25,170 nucleotides of DNA from a virus. The first letter of the stretch is position 1, and every line of letters begins with the position of its first letter. Below are positions 4,773 to 11,828 of this stretch, in pieces. The stretch is from positions 1 through 25,170 of IMG/VR virus record IMGVR_UViG_3300032084_000352; one strand, 5' to 3'. The position numbers were made by a program, and so were the translations under genes. The notes beneath the pieces are model-generated. The model was not told the origin of the DNA. It did not search any database and saw only the letters and a list, made by a program, of their open reading frames with translations.

Positions 4773-6413
4773 ATGAATACAGAAAAAGCAAACGTGGTCA
4801 GCCGTGGTGAATGCGGTAAGTGTGGCTCGTCCGATGGCAATGTTTTGTATGACAACGGGTCAAGCTACTGCTTCGTATGTGAGACATACACGGCAGCGTC
4901 AGGCTCTGACAATCTTGTCAGCGTCACAGAACGAAAGGTTCACACAATGAATACACCATTGAGCCAGGGGCAGTTCTCTGCCATTGAAGACCGTGGTATT
5001 ACTATTGATACTGCCAAAGCCTATGGCATCACTGTCGCAGGTGACAAGCAGATATACCCATACCATGATGTCAATGGGCAGCATGTGGCGAACAAGGTTC
5101 GTCATGTCAAGACCAAAGACTTCCATGCTGAAGGTCGATTGCCACAGGCAGGGCTGTTTGGTCAGCATTTGTTTCGTGATGGTGGCAAATATATCACAAT
5201 CACCGAAGGCGAGTTGGATGCTGCCTCTGCGTATCAGATGATGGGCAGCAAGTGGCCTGTCGTGTCCGTCCGTAACGGCGCACAGTCTGCGGTCAAGGAT
5301 GTCAAGGCACAGTTCGAATGGCTCAACAAGTTTGACAACATCGTTGTGTGTTTCGACAATGACGAGCATGGCAACGCAGCAGCCGCAAAGGTTGCGTCCA
5401 TCTTCGAGCCTAACAAGTGCCGCATCGTCAAGCTCAAGGCAAAGGATGCCAATGAGTATCTCAAGCATGGCAAGACCGAAGAGTTTATCAAGCGGTGGTG
5501 GGACGCAGCACCCTACACCCCAGCAGGCATCGTTAATCTGAAAAGCTTCGATGGCCTGTATGAAGATGACGACAGGCAGTCGGTAGACTACCCATACAAG
5601 GGCATGAATGAGTTGCTGTATGGTATGCGAACAGGTGAGCTTATCACGTTCACAGCAGGCACTGGTGCAGGTAAGTCTAGCATCATGCGTGAGCTTGAGC
5701 ATCACCTACTCAACAACACCGACAGCAACATCGGCATCATCAGCCTTGAGGAGAACGTCAAGCAGACTATCTTCCACCTGATGTCAGTCGAGGCAAGCAA
5801 GCGTCTGTATATCAAAGAGGTTCGTGAGCAAGTGCCACAGGAGCAGCTTACACAATACGAGGAAGCGACTGTAGGCACGGGGCGTGTGTTCGCCTTCGAC
5901 CACTTCGGTTCGATACAGACAGACGAAATCCTGGCACGTGTACGTTACATGGTCAAGGCACTTGACTGCCGCTACATCATCATCGACCACCTGTCGATAC
6001 TTGTATCGGGCTTGGAAGGTGAGGACGAGCGGCGCAACATCGACAAGATGATGACCCAGCTACGCTCACTGGTCGAGGAGACACAGTGTTGTATGCTGCT
6101 GGTATCACACTTGCGCCGTGCATCAGGTGACAAGGGGCAGGAGCAGGGAGCGCAGATTAGTCTGTCCATGCTACGTGGCTCACACAGCATCGCACAAATC
6201 AGTGACGCAGTGATTGCAATGGAGCGTGACCAGCAGGCATCTGACCCTGTGGCAGCTAACACCACTACCATTCGTGTCCTCAAGAACCGATATGCAGGTG
6301 AGACAGGCATTGCTACATACCTACTGTATGACCGTGAGTCTGGTCGTATGCAGGAGATTGATGACCCCAACGCAGAAGACTTTGACACGGTGGACGAGGC
6401 CACCTATCTGTGA
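4773..6413 (+). CDS. T7 gp4-like primase-helicase
   Basis: A 546-residue bifunctional replication protein like T7 gp4, which lays RNA primers and unwinds DNA at the fork as a hexameric ring. An N-terminal zinc ribbon has Cys14, Cys17, Cys33 and Cys36. The TOPRIM primase core shows EGE at 145-147 and FDNDEHG at 194-200. A linker near residues 245-270 leads to a RecA-like helicase domain, with Walker A GTGAGKS at 296-302, an SLEE motif at 324-327, Walker B YIIID at 401-405, VSHLRR at 444-449 and a LRGSHSIAQISD motif near 467-478. Length is close to T7 gp4 (566). All key residues appear present. It heads the replication block and its stop overlaps the HNH gene start. Confidence 0.95.
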   Translation: MNTEKANVVSRGECGKCGSSDGNVLYDNGSSYCFVCETYTAASGSDNLVSVTERKVHTMNTPLSQGQFSAIEDRGITIDTAKAYGITVAGDKQIYPYHDVNGQHVANKVRHVKTKDFHAEGRLPQAGLFGQHLFRDGGKYITITEGELDAASAYQMMGSKWPVVSVRNGAQSAVKDVKAQFEWLNKFDNIVVCFDNDEHGNAAAAKVASIFEPNKCRIVKLKAKDANEYLKHGKTEEFIKRWWDAAPYTPAGIVNLKSFDGLYEDDDRQSVDYPYKGMNELLYGMRTGELITFTAGTGAGKSSIMRELEHHLLNNTDSNIGIISLEENVKQTIFHLMSVEASKRLYIKEVREQVPQEQLTQYEEATVGTGRVFAFDHFGSIQTDEILARVRYMVKALDCRYIIIDHLSILVSGLEGEDERRNIDKMMTQLRSLVEETQCCMLLVSHLRRASGDKGQEQGAQISLSMLRGSHSIAQISDAVIAMERDQQASDPVAANTTTIRVLKNRYAGETGIATYLLYDRESGRMQEIDDPNAEDFDTVDEATYL

Positions 6414-6901
6414 TGCAGGCTGACCTCTTTCCAGAGCATCTGGAGCAGGCATACAGAGCAGAGGATTGCTTTGATATGTCTGCCCCACCGCTTCGTATTA
6501 AAGAGTGCGACAAGTTCTGGGTAAATCAAAATAAAAAGCGGATTGATTTTCTTCTTGACCTTCCGAAAGATTTGTATTATATTTTTCAGGACGTTGAGGG
6601 AAAGCCTGCTATCTTCAACAAGAAGCGGGGCAAATACTTGTCCCCTTCATACAGCAGAGACATCTACCCAGCGATTACAGTTAAGGGTAAGTTGTTTTAC
6701 ATACATACACTGGTTGGAATATTCTTTCTTGAGAATAATCTACCGCAAGTAAAGTGTATTGTAGACCACATAAATCACGACCCGTGGGATTACAGAGTTG
6801 CTAACCTTGAGTGGGTGTCAAGTTCTGAAAACATAAAGCGGGGCAGGCGTGAAGACAAACCCTTACACGGGTTCAACAGACAGACAGGGGAAACACTATG
6901 A
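6413..6901 (+). CDS. HNH endonuclease (homing-type)
   Basis: A 162-residue probable HNH nuclease. The C-terminal half carries the HNH_3-type pattern: HTLVGIFFLE (about residues 98-107), VDHINHDPWDYRVANLEWVS (about 117-136) with the paired D-H and the N residues, then SSENIKRGRR. Such proteins are usually free-standing homing endonucleases inserted between phage genes, and this one sits between primase-helicase and polymerase, a common position. It starts at ATG 6413 inside TGATG; GTG 6410 is a weaker alternative. The first 90 residues may hold DNA recognition. It overlaps the next gene by 4 bases, so it is either ancient or integrated without disturbing the operon. Confidence 0.8.
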   Translation: MQADLFPEHLEQAYRAEDCFDMSAPPLRIKECDKFWVNQNKKRIDFLLDLPKDLYYIFQDVEGKPAIFNKKRGKYLSPSYSRDIYPAITVKGKLFYIHTLVGIFFLENNLPQVKCIVDHINHDPWDYRVANLEWVSSSENIKRGRREDKPLHGFNRQTGETL

Positions 6902-7371
6902 AACTCAAACCAATACACGGCGCAGTGAACATCCCGTTCAGCCGCCAAAGATATGAACACGCTGACCGTCCGGCTAAAGACGTCATCATTGACTATCTGG
7001 TATCTAATGGTCACGAGATTCTTGATACCAAAGAAGATTTTTCTGTTGACATCAAGTCAAAGAAAGGTTATAATCGCTACTTCAGCGAGGTTGAGATAAA
7101 GTATGGATGGAAAGGAGATTGGAATCCGAATTGGAAAGAGATACGCTTACCATATCGTAAGCACAAACTTATCAACAAGGTTCAATCACTGGACATTGAC
7201 AATGCCTTCTTCAACTTCTACATCATACGACCTGACATGAAGGCGGCATGGCGAATCAAAGACAACGTAGTTGCAGAGTCAGAGGTGCGTGAGGCACAGG
7301 GACGTAACATTGTGAAGGGTGAACACTTCTTCCACATACCATATGAGAAAGCAGAGTTGATTGAACTATGA
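6898..7371 (+). CDS. Putative PD-(D/E)XK nuclease-like protein
   Basis: A 157-residue protein next to the polymerase. The segment DFSVDIKSKKGYNRYF followed by SEVEIKYGW (about residues 47-71) has the strand-turn-strand arrangement and acidic-x-Lys pair (E66, K68, with D51 upstream) of PD-(D/E)XK nucleases. The rest is a mixed alpha/beta fold. A helix near residues 25-37 precedes the motif, as in that fold. Family membership is inference from this pattern. It is distinct from the T7 endonuclease I homologue at 10843. ATG 6898 overlaps the previous stop by 4 bases and its own stop overlaps polymerase ATG 7368, so it is tightly coupled to polymerase expression. Confidence 0.5.
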   Translation: MKLKPIHGAVNIPFSRQRYEHADRPAKDVIIDYLVSNGHEILDTKEDFSVDIKSKKGYNRYFSEVEIKYGWKGDWNPNWKEIRLPYRKHKLINKVQSLDIDNAFFNFYIIRPDMKAAWRIKDNVVAESEVREAQGRNIVKGEHFFHIPYEKAELIEL

Positions 7372-7388
7372 AACGATTAGCAGTAGAC
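7368..7388 (+). repeat. 21-base direct repeat, copy 2
   Basis: This copy is identical to 2242-2262 and begins the polymerase gene. Here the encoded residues (MKRLAVD) run straight into the exonuclease DIE motif, so this is likely the original copy. Confidence 0.85.
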
Positions 7389-9035
7389 ATTGAAACAGAT
7401 GGCCTTGATGCCAAAGAAATCTACTGCGTAGTAGCACGAGACTTAGATGAAAAGAGAACCTATACATTTACACCCAAGACTATTGAGAATTGTAAGCAAC
7501 TCCTGGAGTCGGCTGACATTCTGGTGTTTCATAATGGCGTGTCTTTTGATGCTCCCGTTCTGAAGCGGCTACTCAATATCAACATACCCCTAGACAAGAT
7601 ACGTGATACACTTATCCTGTCACAGATGGCTAACCCTGTGCGTGAAGGCGGTCACTCGCTTGAGGCATGGGGTAAGTCTCTGGGCTACAACAAGATAGAC
7701 TTCAATGATTGGTCTGGCTATTCAGATACAATGTTAAAGTATTGCATACGTGATGTAGAGATTACAGAGCGTGTGTATAACATGCTTGTCCCAGAGATGA
7801 GACGATTCTCACCACGCAGCATACGCCTTGAACATCAGGTGCGTGCAATCATAGACCAGCAGGAGCGTAACGGCTTTGCACTCAACGTGCCTGCGTCAAT
7901 GCAATTGATGGCTAGGCTGTCGGACGAAGCCTCAAAGATTAAGGCAGAGCTACAAAGAAAGTTCCCGCCGATTGTTGAGATTCGTATATCCGAAAAGACT
8001 GGCAAGAGATTGAAGGACAAGGTTACCGTGTTCAACCCCGCATCACGCAAGCAGATTGCAGAGCGTCTGTCGGAGTTGGGTTGGAAGCCTCATGCCTACA
8101 CAGAAAAAGGTCAGGCCATTGTATCAGAGGATGTGCTGTCAAGGGTTGATATACCAGAGGCACAGATGGTCGCACGCTTTCTTCTCTTGGAGAAACGTGT
8201 CTCACAAATTAAATCTTGGATAGAAGCAGTCGGTGATGACGGGCGTGTACACGGCAAGGTGTGGACGCTAGGCACAATCACTGGTCGTATGACACACACC
8301 TCGCCTAACATGGCACAGTGTCCTGCTGTTTACTCACCATATGGAAAGGAATGTAGAGATGTCTGGACTACTCGAACCGTCACTGATAGCGTTGGTAATA
8401 GTGTACTTCTGGGTTGTGATGCGTCAGGGTTAGAGCTTCGTATGTTGGCACACTACATGAACGACAAAGACTTCACACGTGAGGTTGTGGACGGGGATGT
8501 ACATACTGCCAATCAGAAAGCAGCAGGGTTGCCGACACGGGACAACGCCAAGACATTTATCTACGCCTTCCTGTATGGTGCAGGTGCGGCTAAGATTGGT
8601 AAGATTGTAGATGGTACATCAAAAGATGGTAAGAAATTAATTGATAAGTTTCTATCCAACATGCCTGCACTTAAGGCACTACGTAGCAAGGTAGACAAGC
8701 TTGCATCACGTGGTTATGTGCTAGGTATTGATGGACGTGTGTTGCAGATACGCTCTGCACATGCAGCACTGAACTCCCTACTCCAGGGGGCAGGTGCAAT
8801 CGTCTGTAAGGAATGGCTCAAGCACATTATCATACAGGCAACAAAACGCAAGCTCGACTTCAAGCTCGTTGCGAGTATTCACGATGAGTATCAGTTCGAG
8901 GTTCGCAAAGACCACGCCGAAGAACTTGGCGAGGTTACAAAGCTGGCAATGAAACTAACAGAGCAATCGCTCAAGGTTCGTTGTCCTCTCGACAGTGAAT
9001 ACAAGGTCGGGAAAACGTGGGCAGAAACCCACTAG
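7368..9035 (+). CDS. T7-like family A DNA polymerase
   Basis: A 555-residue replicative polymerase with 3'-5' proofreading. Exonuclease motifs: DIE at 7-9, FHNGVSFD at 54-61 and YCIRD at 125-129. Polymerase motifs: A, DASGLELR (351-358); B, RDNAKTFIYAFLYGAG (391-406) with Lys395 and Tyr399; C, HDE (505-507). All catalytic acids are present. Tyr399 matches T7 Tyr526, which lowers discrimination against dideoxynucleotides. It is about 150 residues shorter than T7 gp5 (704). Only about 20 residues separate FPP (199-201) from VFNPASR (221-227), where T7 carries the thioredoxin-binding insertion. Its first 21 bases are repeated at 2242. Confidence 0.95.
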   Translation: MKRLAVDIETDGLDAKEIYCVVARDLDEKRTYTFTPKTIENCKQLLESADILVFHNGVSFDAPVLKRLLNINIPLDKIRDTLILSQMANPVREGGHSLEAWGKSLGYNKIDFNDWSGYSDTMLKYCIRDVEITERVYNMLVPEMRRFSPRSIRLEHQVRAIIDQQERNGFALNVPASMQLMARLSDEASKIKAELQRKFPPIVEIRISEKTGKRLKDKVTVFNPASRKQIAERLSELGWKPHAYTEKGQAIVSEDVLSRVDIPEAQMVARFLLLEKRVSQIKSWIEAVGDDGRVHGKVWTLGTITGRMTHTSPNMAQCPAVYSPYGKECRDVWTTRTVTDSVGNSVLLGCDASGLELRMLAHYMNDKDFTREVVDGDVHTANQKAAGLPTRDNAKTFIYAFLYGAGAAKIGKIVDGTSKDGKKLIDKFLSNMPALKALRSKVDKLASRGYVLGIDGRVLQIRSAHAALNSLLQGAGAIVCKEWLKHIIIQATKRKLDFKLVASIHDEYQFEVRKDHAEELGEVTKLAMKLTEQSLKVRCPLDSEYKVGKTWAETH

Positions 9036-9045
9036 AAAAAAAGTG

Positions 9046-9080
9046 TTGACATTTGATTCGAGATGTGGCACTATATAGTG
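9046..9080 (+). promoter_or_regulatory. Promoter with palindromic -10 region before SSB gene
   Basis: TTGACA at 9046-9051 is followed 17-20 bases later by CACTATATAGTG (9069-9080), a perfect 12-base palindrome that contains the likely -10 (TATATA or ACTATA). This lies in the 97-base gap between polymerase and SSB. The palindrome would let a dimeric repressor or activator bind over the -10. A likely start near 9084 leaves a leader of about 50 bases with GAAAGG (9118-9123) before ATG 9133. Confidence 0.45.
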
Positions 9081-9132
9081 GTCGTTGGCAATACCGCCAC
9101 GACATGACAACCAAAACGAAAGGTAAAACGAA

Positions 9133-9600
9133 ATGACAGTAGTAAAAGGTAAAGCCTATTGGGCATCAGTACAACAACCGAACACAACTTACGAGCCTGA
9201 ATGGGGCATTGACATCATGGTAGATGACAACAACCGTGCAGCGTTTGAGGCAGATGGTATTACTATCAAGAACAAAGATGACGAGCGTGGTGATTTTGTC
9301 CACATTCGCCAGAAGGTAGCACGCCGTGATGGTTCACAGAACGAAGCACCGTCAGTTGTAGATGCACAGAAGAACCCGTTCACGGGTCTTATCGGTAACG
9401 GCAGCGTTGTGAATGTAATGTACACACCGTTTGCGTGGGAAATGAATGGCAAGTCAGGTGTCTCGCCATTGCTCAAGAAAGTTCAAGTCGTTGACTTGGT
9501 TGAGTATAAAGCAGGAGAAGACTTCGATGTCGAAGATGGCTTTACTGCTGCACAAGCACCATCAACTAATGAAGCAATGAATGACGAAGTTCCTTTCTAG
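9133..9600 (+). CDS. Single-stranded DNA-binding protein (gp2.5-like)
   Basis: A 155-residue protein that fits a phage single-strand DNA-binding protein. It has beta-strand-rich sequence through about residue 120 (KGKAYWASV, WGIDIMV, FVHIRQKV, SVVNVMYTPF, KKVQVVDLVEY), consistent with an OB fold. A disordered acidic tail then ends in NDEVPF, the typical acidic-aromatic tip that contacts polymerase and helicase. It is shorter than T7 gp2.5 (232). It would coat template DNA at the fork and during recombination. It has its own promoter candidate upstream, which fits a protein needed in large amounts. Confidence 0.82.
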   Translation: MTVVKGKAYWASVQQPNTTYEPEWGIDIMVDDNNRAAFEADGITIKNKDDERGDFVHIRQKVARRDGSQNEAPSVVDAQKNPFTGLIGNGSVVNVMYTPFAWEMNGKSGVSPLLKKVQVVDLVEYKAGEDFDVEDGFTAAQAPSTNEAMNDEVPF

Positions 9601-9693
9601 GTAGTTGATAAGCACGGGGGCGGCATCTATATTTGGCCGCCGAAGATAGCTGCGAGGGTGGGAACGCTATCACTTATACAGGAGATTAATATT
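9601..9693 (+). other. Structured intergenic region with two hairpins
   Basis: Two stem-loops lie in the gap after the SSB gene. GGCGGC (9619-9624) pairs with GCCGCC (9636-9641) around an 11-base loop. GATAGC (9645-9650) pairs with GCTATC (9666-9671) around a 15-base loop. Neither is followed by a run of T, so a simple intrinsic terminator is not supported. The second hairpin lies just before the ribosome site (AGGAG, about 9679-9684) of the next gene. An mRNA processing or attenuation role is possible. Confidence 0.4.
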
Positions 9694-9897
9694 ATGACAG
9701 ATTTACCAGTACAACTGGTGTTGTTTTACTTCGCAGTCGCAGGCTTCTTCATCGGGTGGGCTTTCCCACGTGGTAAGTATCTAAAAGCCTTTCAATTGCG
9801 ACTATTTAAAGCACTTCACAACTTCTTCGCAGATGAAGAAGAATACATTGCACACAAAGCAGAGCGCCTTCGCAAGAGGGTGAGGCGCAAGAGCTAG
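9694..9897 (+). CDS. Small single-TM protein with basic tail
   Basis: A 67-residue protein with one membrane helix (residues about 5-25, LVLFYFAVAGFFIGWAF) and a long amphipathic, basic cytoplasmic tail ending in AERLRKRVRRKS. The start ATG 9694 is preferred over GTG 9658 because AGGAG lies about ten bases upstream. By the positive-inside rule the tail faces the cytoplasm and could bind DNA or RNA at the membrane. No family is recognised. The final base of its TAG stop is also the first base of the tRNA gene. Confidence 0.6.
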   Translation: MTDLPVQLVLFYFAVAGFFIGWAFPRGKYLKAFQLRLFKALHNFFADEEEYIAHKAERLRKRVRRKS

Positions 9898-9973
9898 GAC
9901 ACGTAGCTCAACTGGATAGAGCAGCAGACTTCTAATCTGCAGGTTGCAGGTTCAAGTCCTGCCGTGTTCGCCA
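9897..9973 (+). tRNA. tRNA-Arg, anticodon UCU
   Basis: A complete 77-base cloverleaf. The acceptor GGACACG (9897-9903) pairs with CGTGTTC (9963-9969). The D stem is GCTC/GAGC (9906-9909/9919-9922). The anticodon stem GCAGA/TCTGC (9924-9928/9936-9940) holds loop CTTCTAA with anticodon TCT at 9931-9933. The T stem GCAGG/CCTGC (9946-9950/9958-9962) holds loop TTCAAGT. The discriminator is G9970 and CCA is encoded (9971-9973). It reads AGA and AGG codons, which occur in the genes here. Base 9897 is shared with the stop codon of the previous gene, and the next gene starts 16 bases downstream, so release needs RNA processing from the mRNA. Confidence 0.95.
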
Positions 9974-9988
9974 ACGAAAGGATTTAAC

Positions 9989-10846
9989 ATGAGCAAAACA
10001 TTAGACACACTTATCCCAGACATTTATGACATGCTTGAACAAGGTACTGATGTTGAGCAGGCACATGTTAAGGAAGCCCTTGATGAGGTCGGCAGTCTTG
10101 TGCGAGAGGCTGTCGAAACCATACTCCGTGAAGGTCAGCGTGAAGGTGCATCACACCTACGTCTGTCTTCAATCGGCAAACCAGACCGTCAGATTTGGTA
10201 CGGAGTACAAGGCGAAGAGGGAGAGTCCATCAACGGGCAGACCAAGATTAAGTTCTTAATGGGTCATGTCCTTGAGGCTCTCCTGATTTGTCTCACTAAA
10301 GCATCAGGCCACAAGGTAGAAGAGGCGCAGGATACCGTAGAGGTTGAAGGCGTGATTGGACATCAGGACTGTGTGATTGATGACGTACTGGTTGACATCA
10401 AGTCGGCATCCTCATTCGCATTCAAGAAGTTTAAGGAAGGCAGGCTGTCAGACGATGACCCGTTTGGATACATCGCACAGATTAGTGCCTATGCCACAAA
10501 GAACAACCGCAAGGAAGCCGCCTTCTTTGCCATCGATAAAAACAGCAGTGAGCTTTGCATCTTACCCGTCCATGACATAGAGATGATTGATGCCCCAGCC
10601 AGGGTGCGACACCTTAAGAATGTAGTTAAGGGCGTACAAGCTCCTGCCCGTTGTTACAGCGATGCAAAGGACGGGGAGTCAGGAAACCGCAAGCTTGCGA
10701 TTGGCTGTGTGTTCTGTCCATATAAAAAGAAATGCTGGGCTGATGCCAATGGTGGTGCTGGCCTTCGTGCATTCAAATATTCTAACGGCGTAAGGTATCT
10801 AACGCAAGTAGCAAAGACACCTCAAGTCGAAGAACTGGAGTTATGA
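9989..10846 (+). CDS. RecB/Cas4-like PD-(D/E)XK exonuclease
   Basis: A 285-residue nuclease of the PD-(D/E)XK, RecB-like group. Motifs: GHVLEALL (92-99, metal-binding His93 and Glu96), GHQD (124-127), VDIKSAS (135-141, with the D-x-K pair at 136/138) and QISAYA (164-169, Q-x3-Y). Near the end, Cys240, Cys243 and Cys249 (CVFCPYKKKC) resemble the Cys triplet that holds an iron-sulfur cluster in Cas4/AddB-type nucleases; the fourth ligand may be Cys222 or Cys101. It probably degrades DNA strands for recombination and host DNA breakdown, filling the role of T7 gp6 exonuclease. ATG 9989 has AAAGGA at 9977-9982. It overlaps endonuclease I by 4 bases. Confidence 0.85.
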   Translation: MSKTLDTLIPDIYDMLEQGTDVEQAHVKEALDEVGSLVREAVETILREGQREGASHLRLSSIGKPDRQIWYGVQGEEGESINGQTKIKFLMGHVLEALLICLTKASGHKVEEAQDTVEVEGVIGHQDCVIDDVLVDIKSASSFAFKKFKEGRLSDDDPFGYIAQISAYATKNNRKEAAFFAIDKNSSELCILPVHDIEMIDAPARVRHLKNVVKGVQAPARCYSDAKDGESGNRKLAIGCVFCPYKKKCWADANGGAGLRAFKYSNGVRYLTQVAKTPQVEELEL

Positions 10847-11229
10847 AAAGAAAAAAATATAATCACGAATACAAATCCAATTCAGAATACGAGGCAGCAC
10901 AGCAGCTTCACAAACTAAAGATAGCTTTCGAGTATGAGCGAGACACGTTACCGTATGAGTGGCGTGAGGATAAGAAGTATACACCAGACTTCTTCCTACC
11001 CAATGGTATTGTGTTAGAAGTTAAGGGTCGCTTCATGGCAGAGGACAGGAAAAAACACCTGTTCATTAAGAGTCAGTATCCCGATGTTGATATTCGCTTT
11101 GTCTTTGACAACCCCTACCGCAAGCTATACAAGGGCGGCAAGATGACCTATGCAGACTGGTGTACGAAATACGGTTACCAGTTCTGTAAATTAAACGAGG
11201 GCATTCCAAAAGAATGGCTTGACAAATAA
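10843..11229 (+). CDS. T7 endonuclease I-like Holliday junction resolvase
   Basis: A 128-residue homologue of T7 gp3, which cuts four-way junctions and branched DNA before packaging and helps break down host DNA. It matches the family along its length: early acidic SEYEAA (residues 14-19), YTPDFFLPNG (46-55), LEVKGRF (58-64), DRKKHLFIK (68-76) and RKLYKGG near residue 95. The active-site set is Glu15 or Glu17, Asp49, Glu59 and Lys61. The size is close to T7 endonuclease I (149). The ATG overlaps the exonuclease stop by 4 bases, so the two nucleases are co-expressed. Confidence 0.93.
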   Translation: MKRKKYNHEYKSNSEYEAAQQLHKLKIAFEYERDTLPYEWREDKKYTPDFFLPNGIVLEVKGRFMAEDRKKHLFIKSQYPDVDIRFVFDNPYRKLYKGGKMTYADWCTKYGYQFCKLNEGIPKEWLDK

Positions 11230-11247
11230 GATGTCCAGTAGTAAAAT
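11219..11247 (+). promoter_or_regulatory. Candidate sigma70 promoter over gene junction
   Basis: TTGACA (11219-11224), a 17-nt spacer and TAAAAT (11242-11247) make a good promoter match. The predicted start near 11254 lies inside the gene at 11231, so it would serve the DUF3310/ThyX/NrdJ block downstream rather than that gene. It may be chance, since TTGACA is frequent in this genome as part of Leu-Thr and Phe-Asp codon pairs. Confidence 0.3.
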
Positions 11248-11563
11248 AACAATTCATCTGGACGAGTTTAGACCAGACTCTTCATCACCTGAACAGACAC
11301 TGTTTCTATGTGTCCTCCTTCAGGCGTTGCTAGATGCGACAAAGAAACCCTATAGGGGTGAGCCTTCAGAGGCACGCATCGAAAGGGACAGGGCAACAGC
11401 ATGGTTCTTTGCTTCAATAGGAACTACCGCATCAGACTTTGAAGAGGTCTGTACCAATGCAGGTGTTGACCCGAACTACATGAGAGACTTCGCCTATAAG
11501 GTGTTGCATACAGGAGAAATTGAATATGTCAGAAAACGAATTAACGCAATCCTTGGACACTAA
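11231..11563 (+). CDS. Conserved-looking phage protein, unknown
   Basis: A 110-residue mostly helical protein. It has a polar N-terminus (residues 1-20), a helix (EQTLFLCVLLQALLDATK), a basic segment (SEARIERDRATAWFFAS) and a C-terminal helix-rich half ending in RKRINAILGH. Proteins with this general form, a short acidic start and an 'ARxxRDRATAWF' helix, occur in many phages without an assigned role. I start it at ATG 11231 rather than TTG 11219. The ribosome site is weak. It overlaps the DUF3310 gene by 38 bases. Confidence 0.6.
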   Translation: MSSSKITIHLDEFRPDSSSPEQTLFLCVLLQALLDATKKPYRGEPSEARIERDRATAWFFASIGTTASDFEEVCTNAGVDPNYMRDFAYKVLHTGEIEYVRKRINAILGH

Positions 11564-11807
11564 GTTTGGATACACCCAGACACCAAGCGATGACCCAGTA
11601 AACAGCCCAGCACACTACAACCGCAAGGGTGTGGAGGCTATCCAAGCCATTGAGGCAAGCATGTCACCTGAAGAATATCGTGGCTACCTCAAGGGCAACT
11701 GCATGAAATATCTGTGGCGATACCAGTACAAGGGTAAGCCTGTGGAAGACTTAAAAAAATGTCAGTGGTATCTCGACAAGCTTATTGCTTCCCATGAACA
11801 ACTGTAG
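11526..11807 (+). CDS. DUF3310 protein (T7 gp1.7-like)
   Basis: A 93-residue DUF3310 protein. The family core is clear: VNSPAHYNRKGVEAIQAIEA (residues 25-44), then EEYRGYLKGNCMKYLWRY and KPVEDLKKCQWYLDKLI. T7 gp1.7, which contains this domain, is a nucleotide kinase acting on dGMP and dTMP, so a role in dNTP supply is likely. A separate enzymatic domain is not present in this short version, and a structural or regulatory role is also possible. ATG 11526 has AGGAG at 11513-11517. It lies directly before ThyX and the ribonucleotide reductase, matching a nucleotide-metabolism group. Confidence 0.82.
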   Translation: MSENELTQSLDTKFGYTQTPSDDPVNSPAHYNRKGVEAIQAIEASMSPEEYRGYLKGNCMKYLWRYQYKGKPVEDLKKCQWYLDKLIASHEQL

Positions 11808-11828
11808 TATAATTGGAGTCTTCGACTA

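Noticed and set aside
4899-5705. Minus-strand frame of 268 codons opposite primase-helicase
   Set aside because: It lies across the zinc-ribbon/TOPRIM/helicase coding sequence, is cysteine- and leucine-rich in a random-looking way, and has no context.
9104-9136. Ten-codon leader peptide before the SSB gene
   Set aside because: The ATG 9104 frame is very short, has no ribosome site and is a Lys/Thr run. It is more likely chance.
9897-9973. tRNA gene as an integration (attachment) site
   Set aside because: The tRNA is complete with CCA and no integrase or second tRNA fragment is in the window, so an attachment role has no support.
11785-11813. TTGCTT-17-TATAAT promoter just before thyX
   Set aside because: The -10 is perfect, but transcription would start after the ribosome site (11815-11818), only about 9 bases before the ATG, so it would not give a normally translated message.
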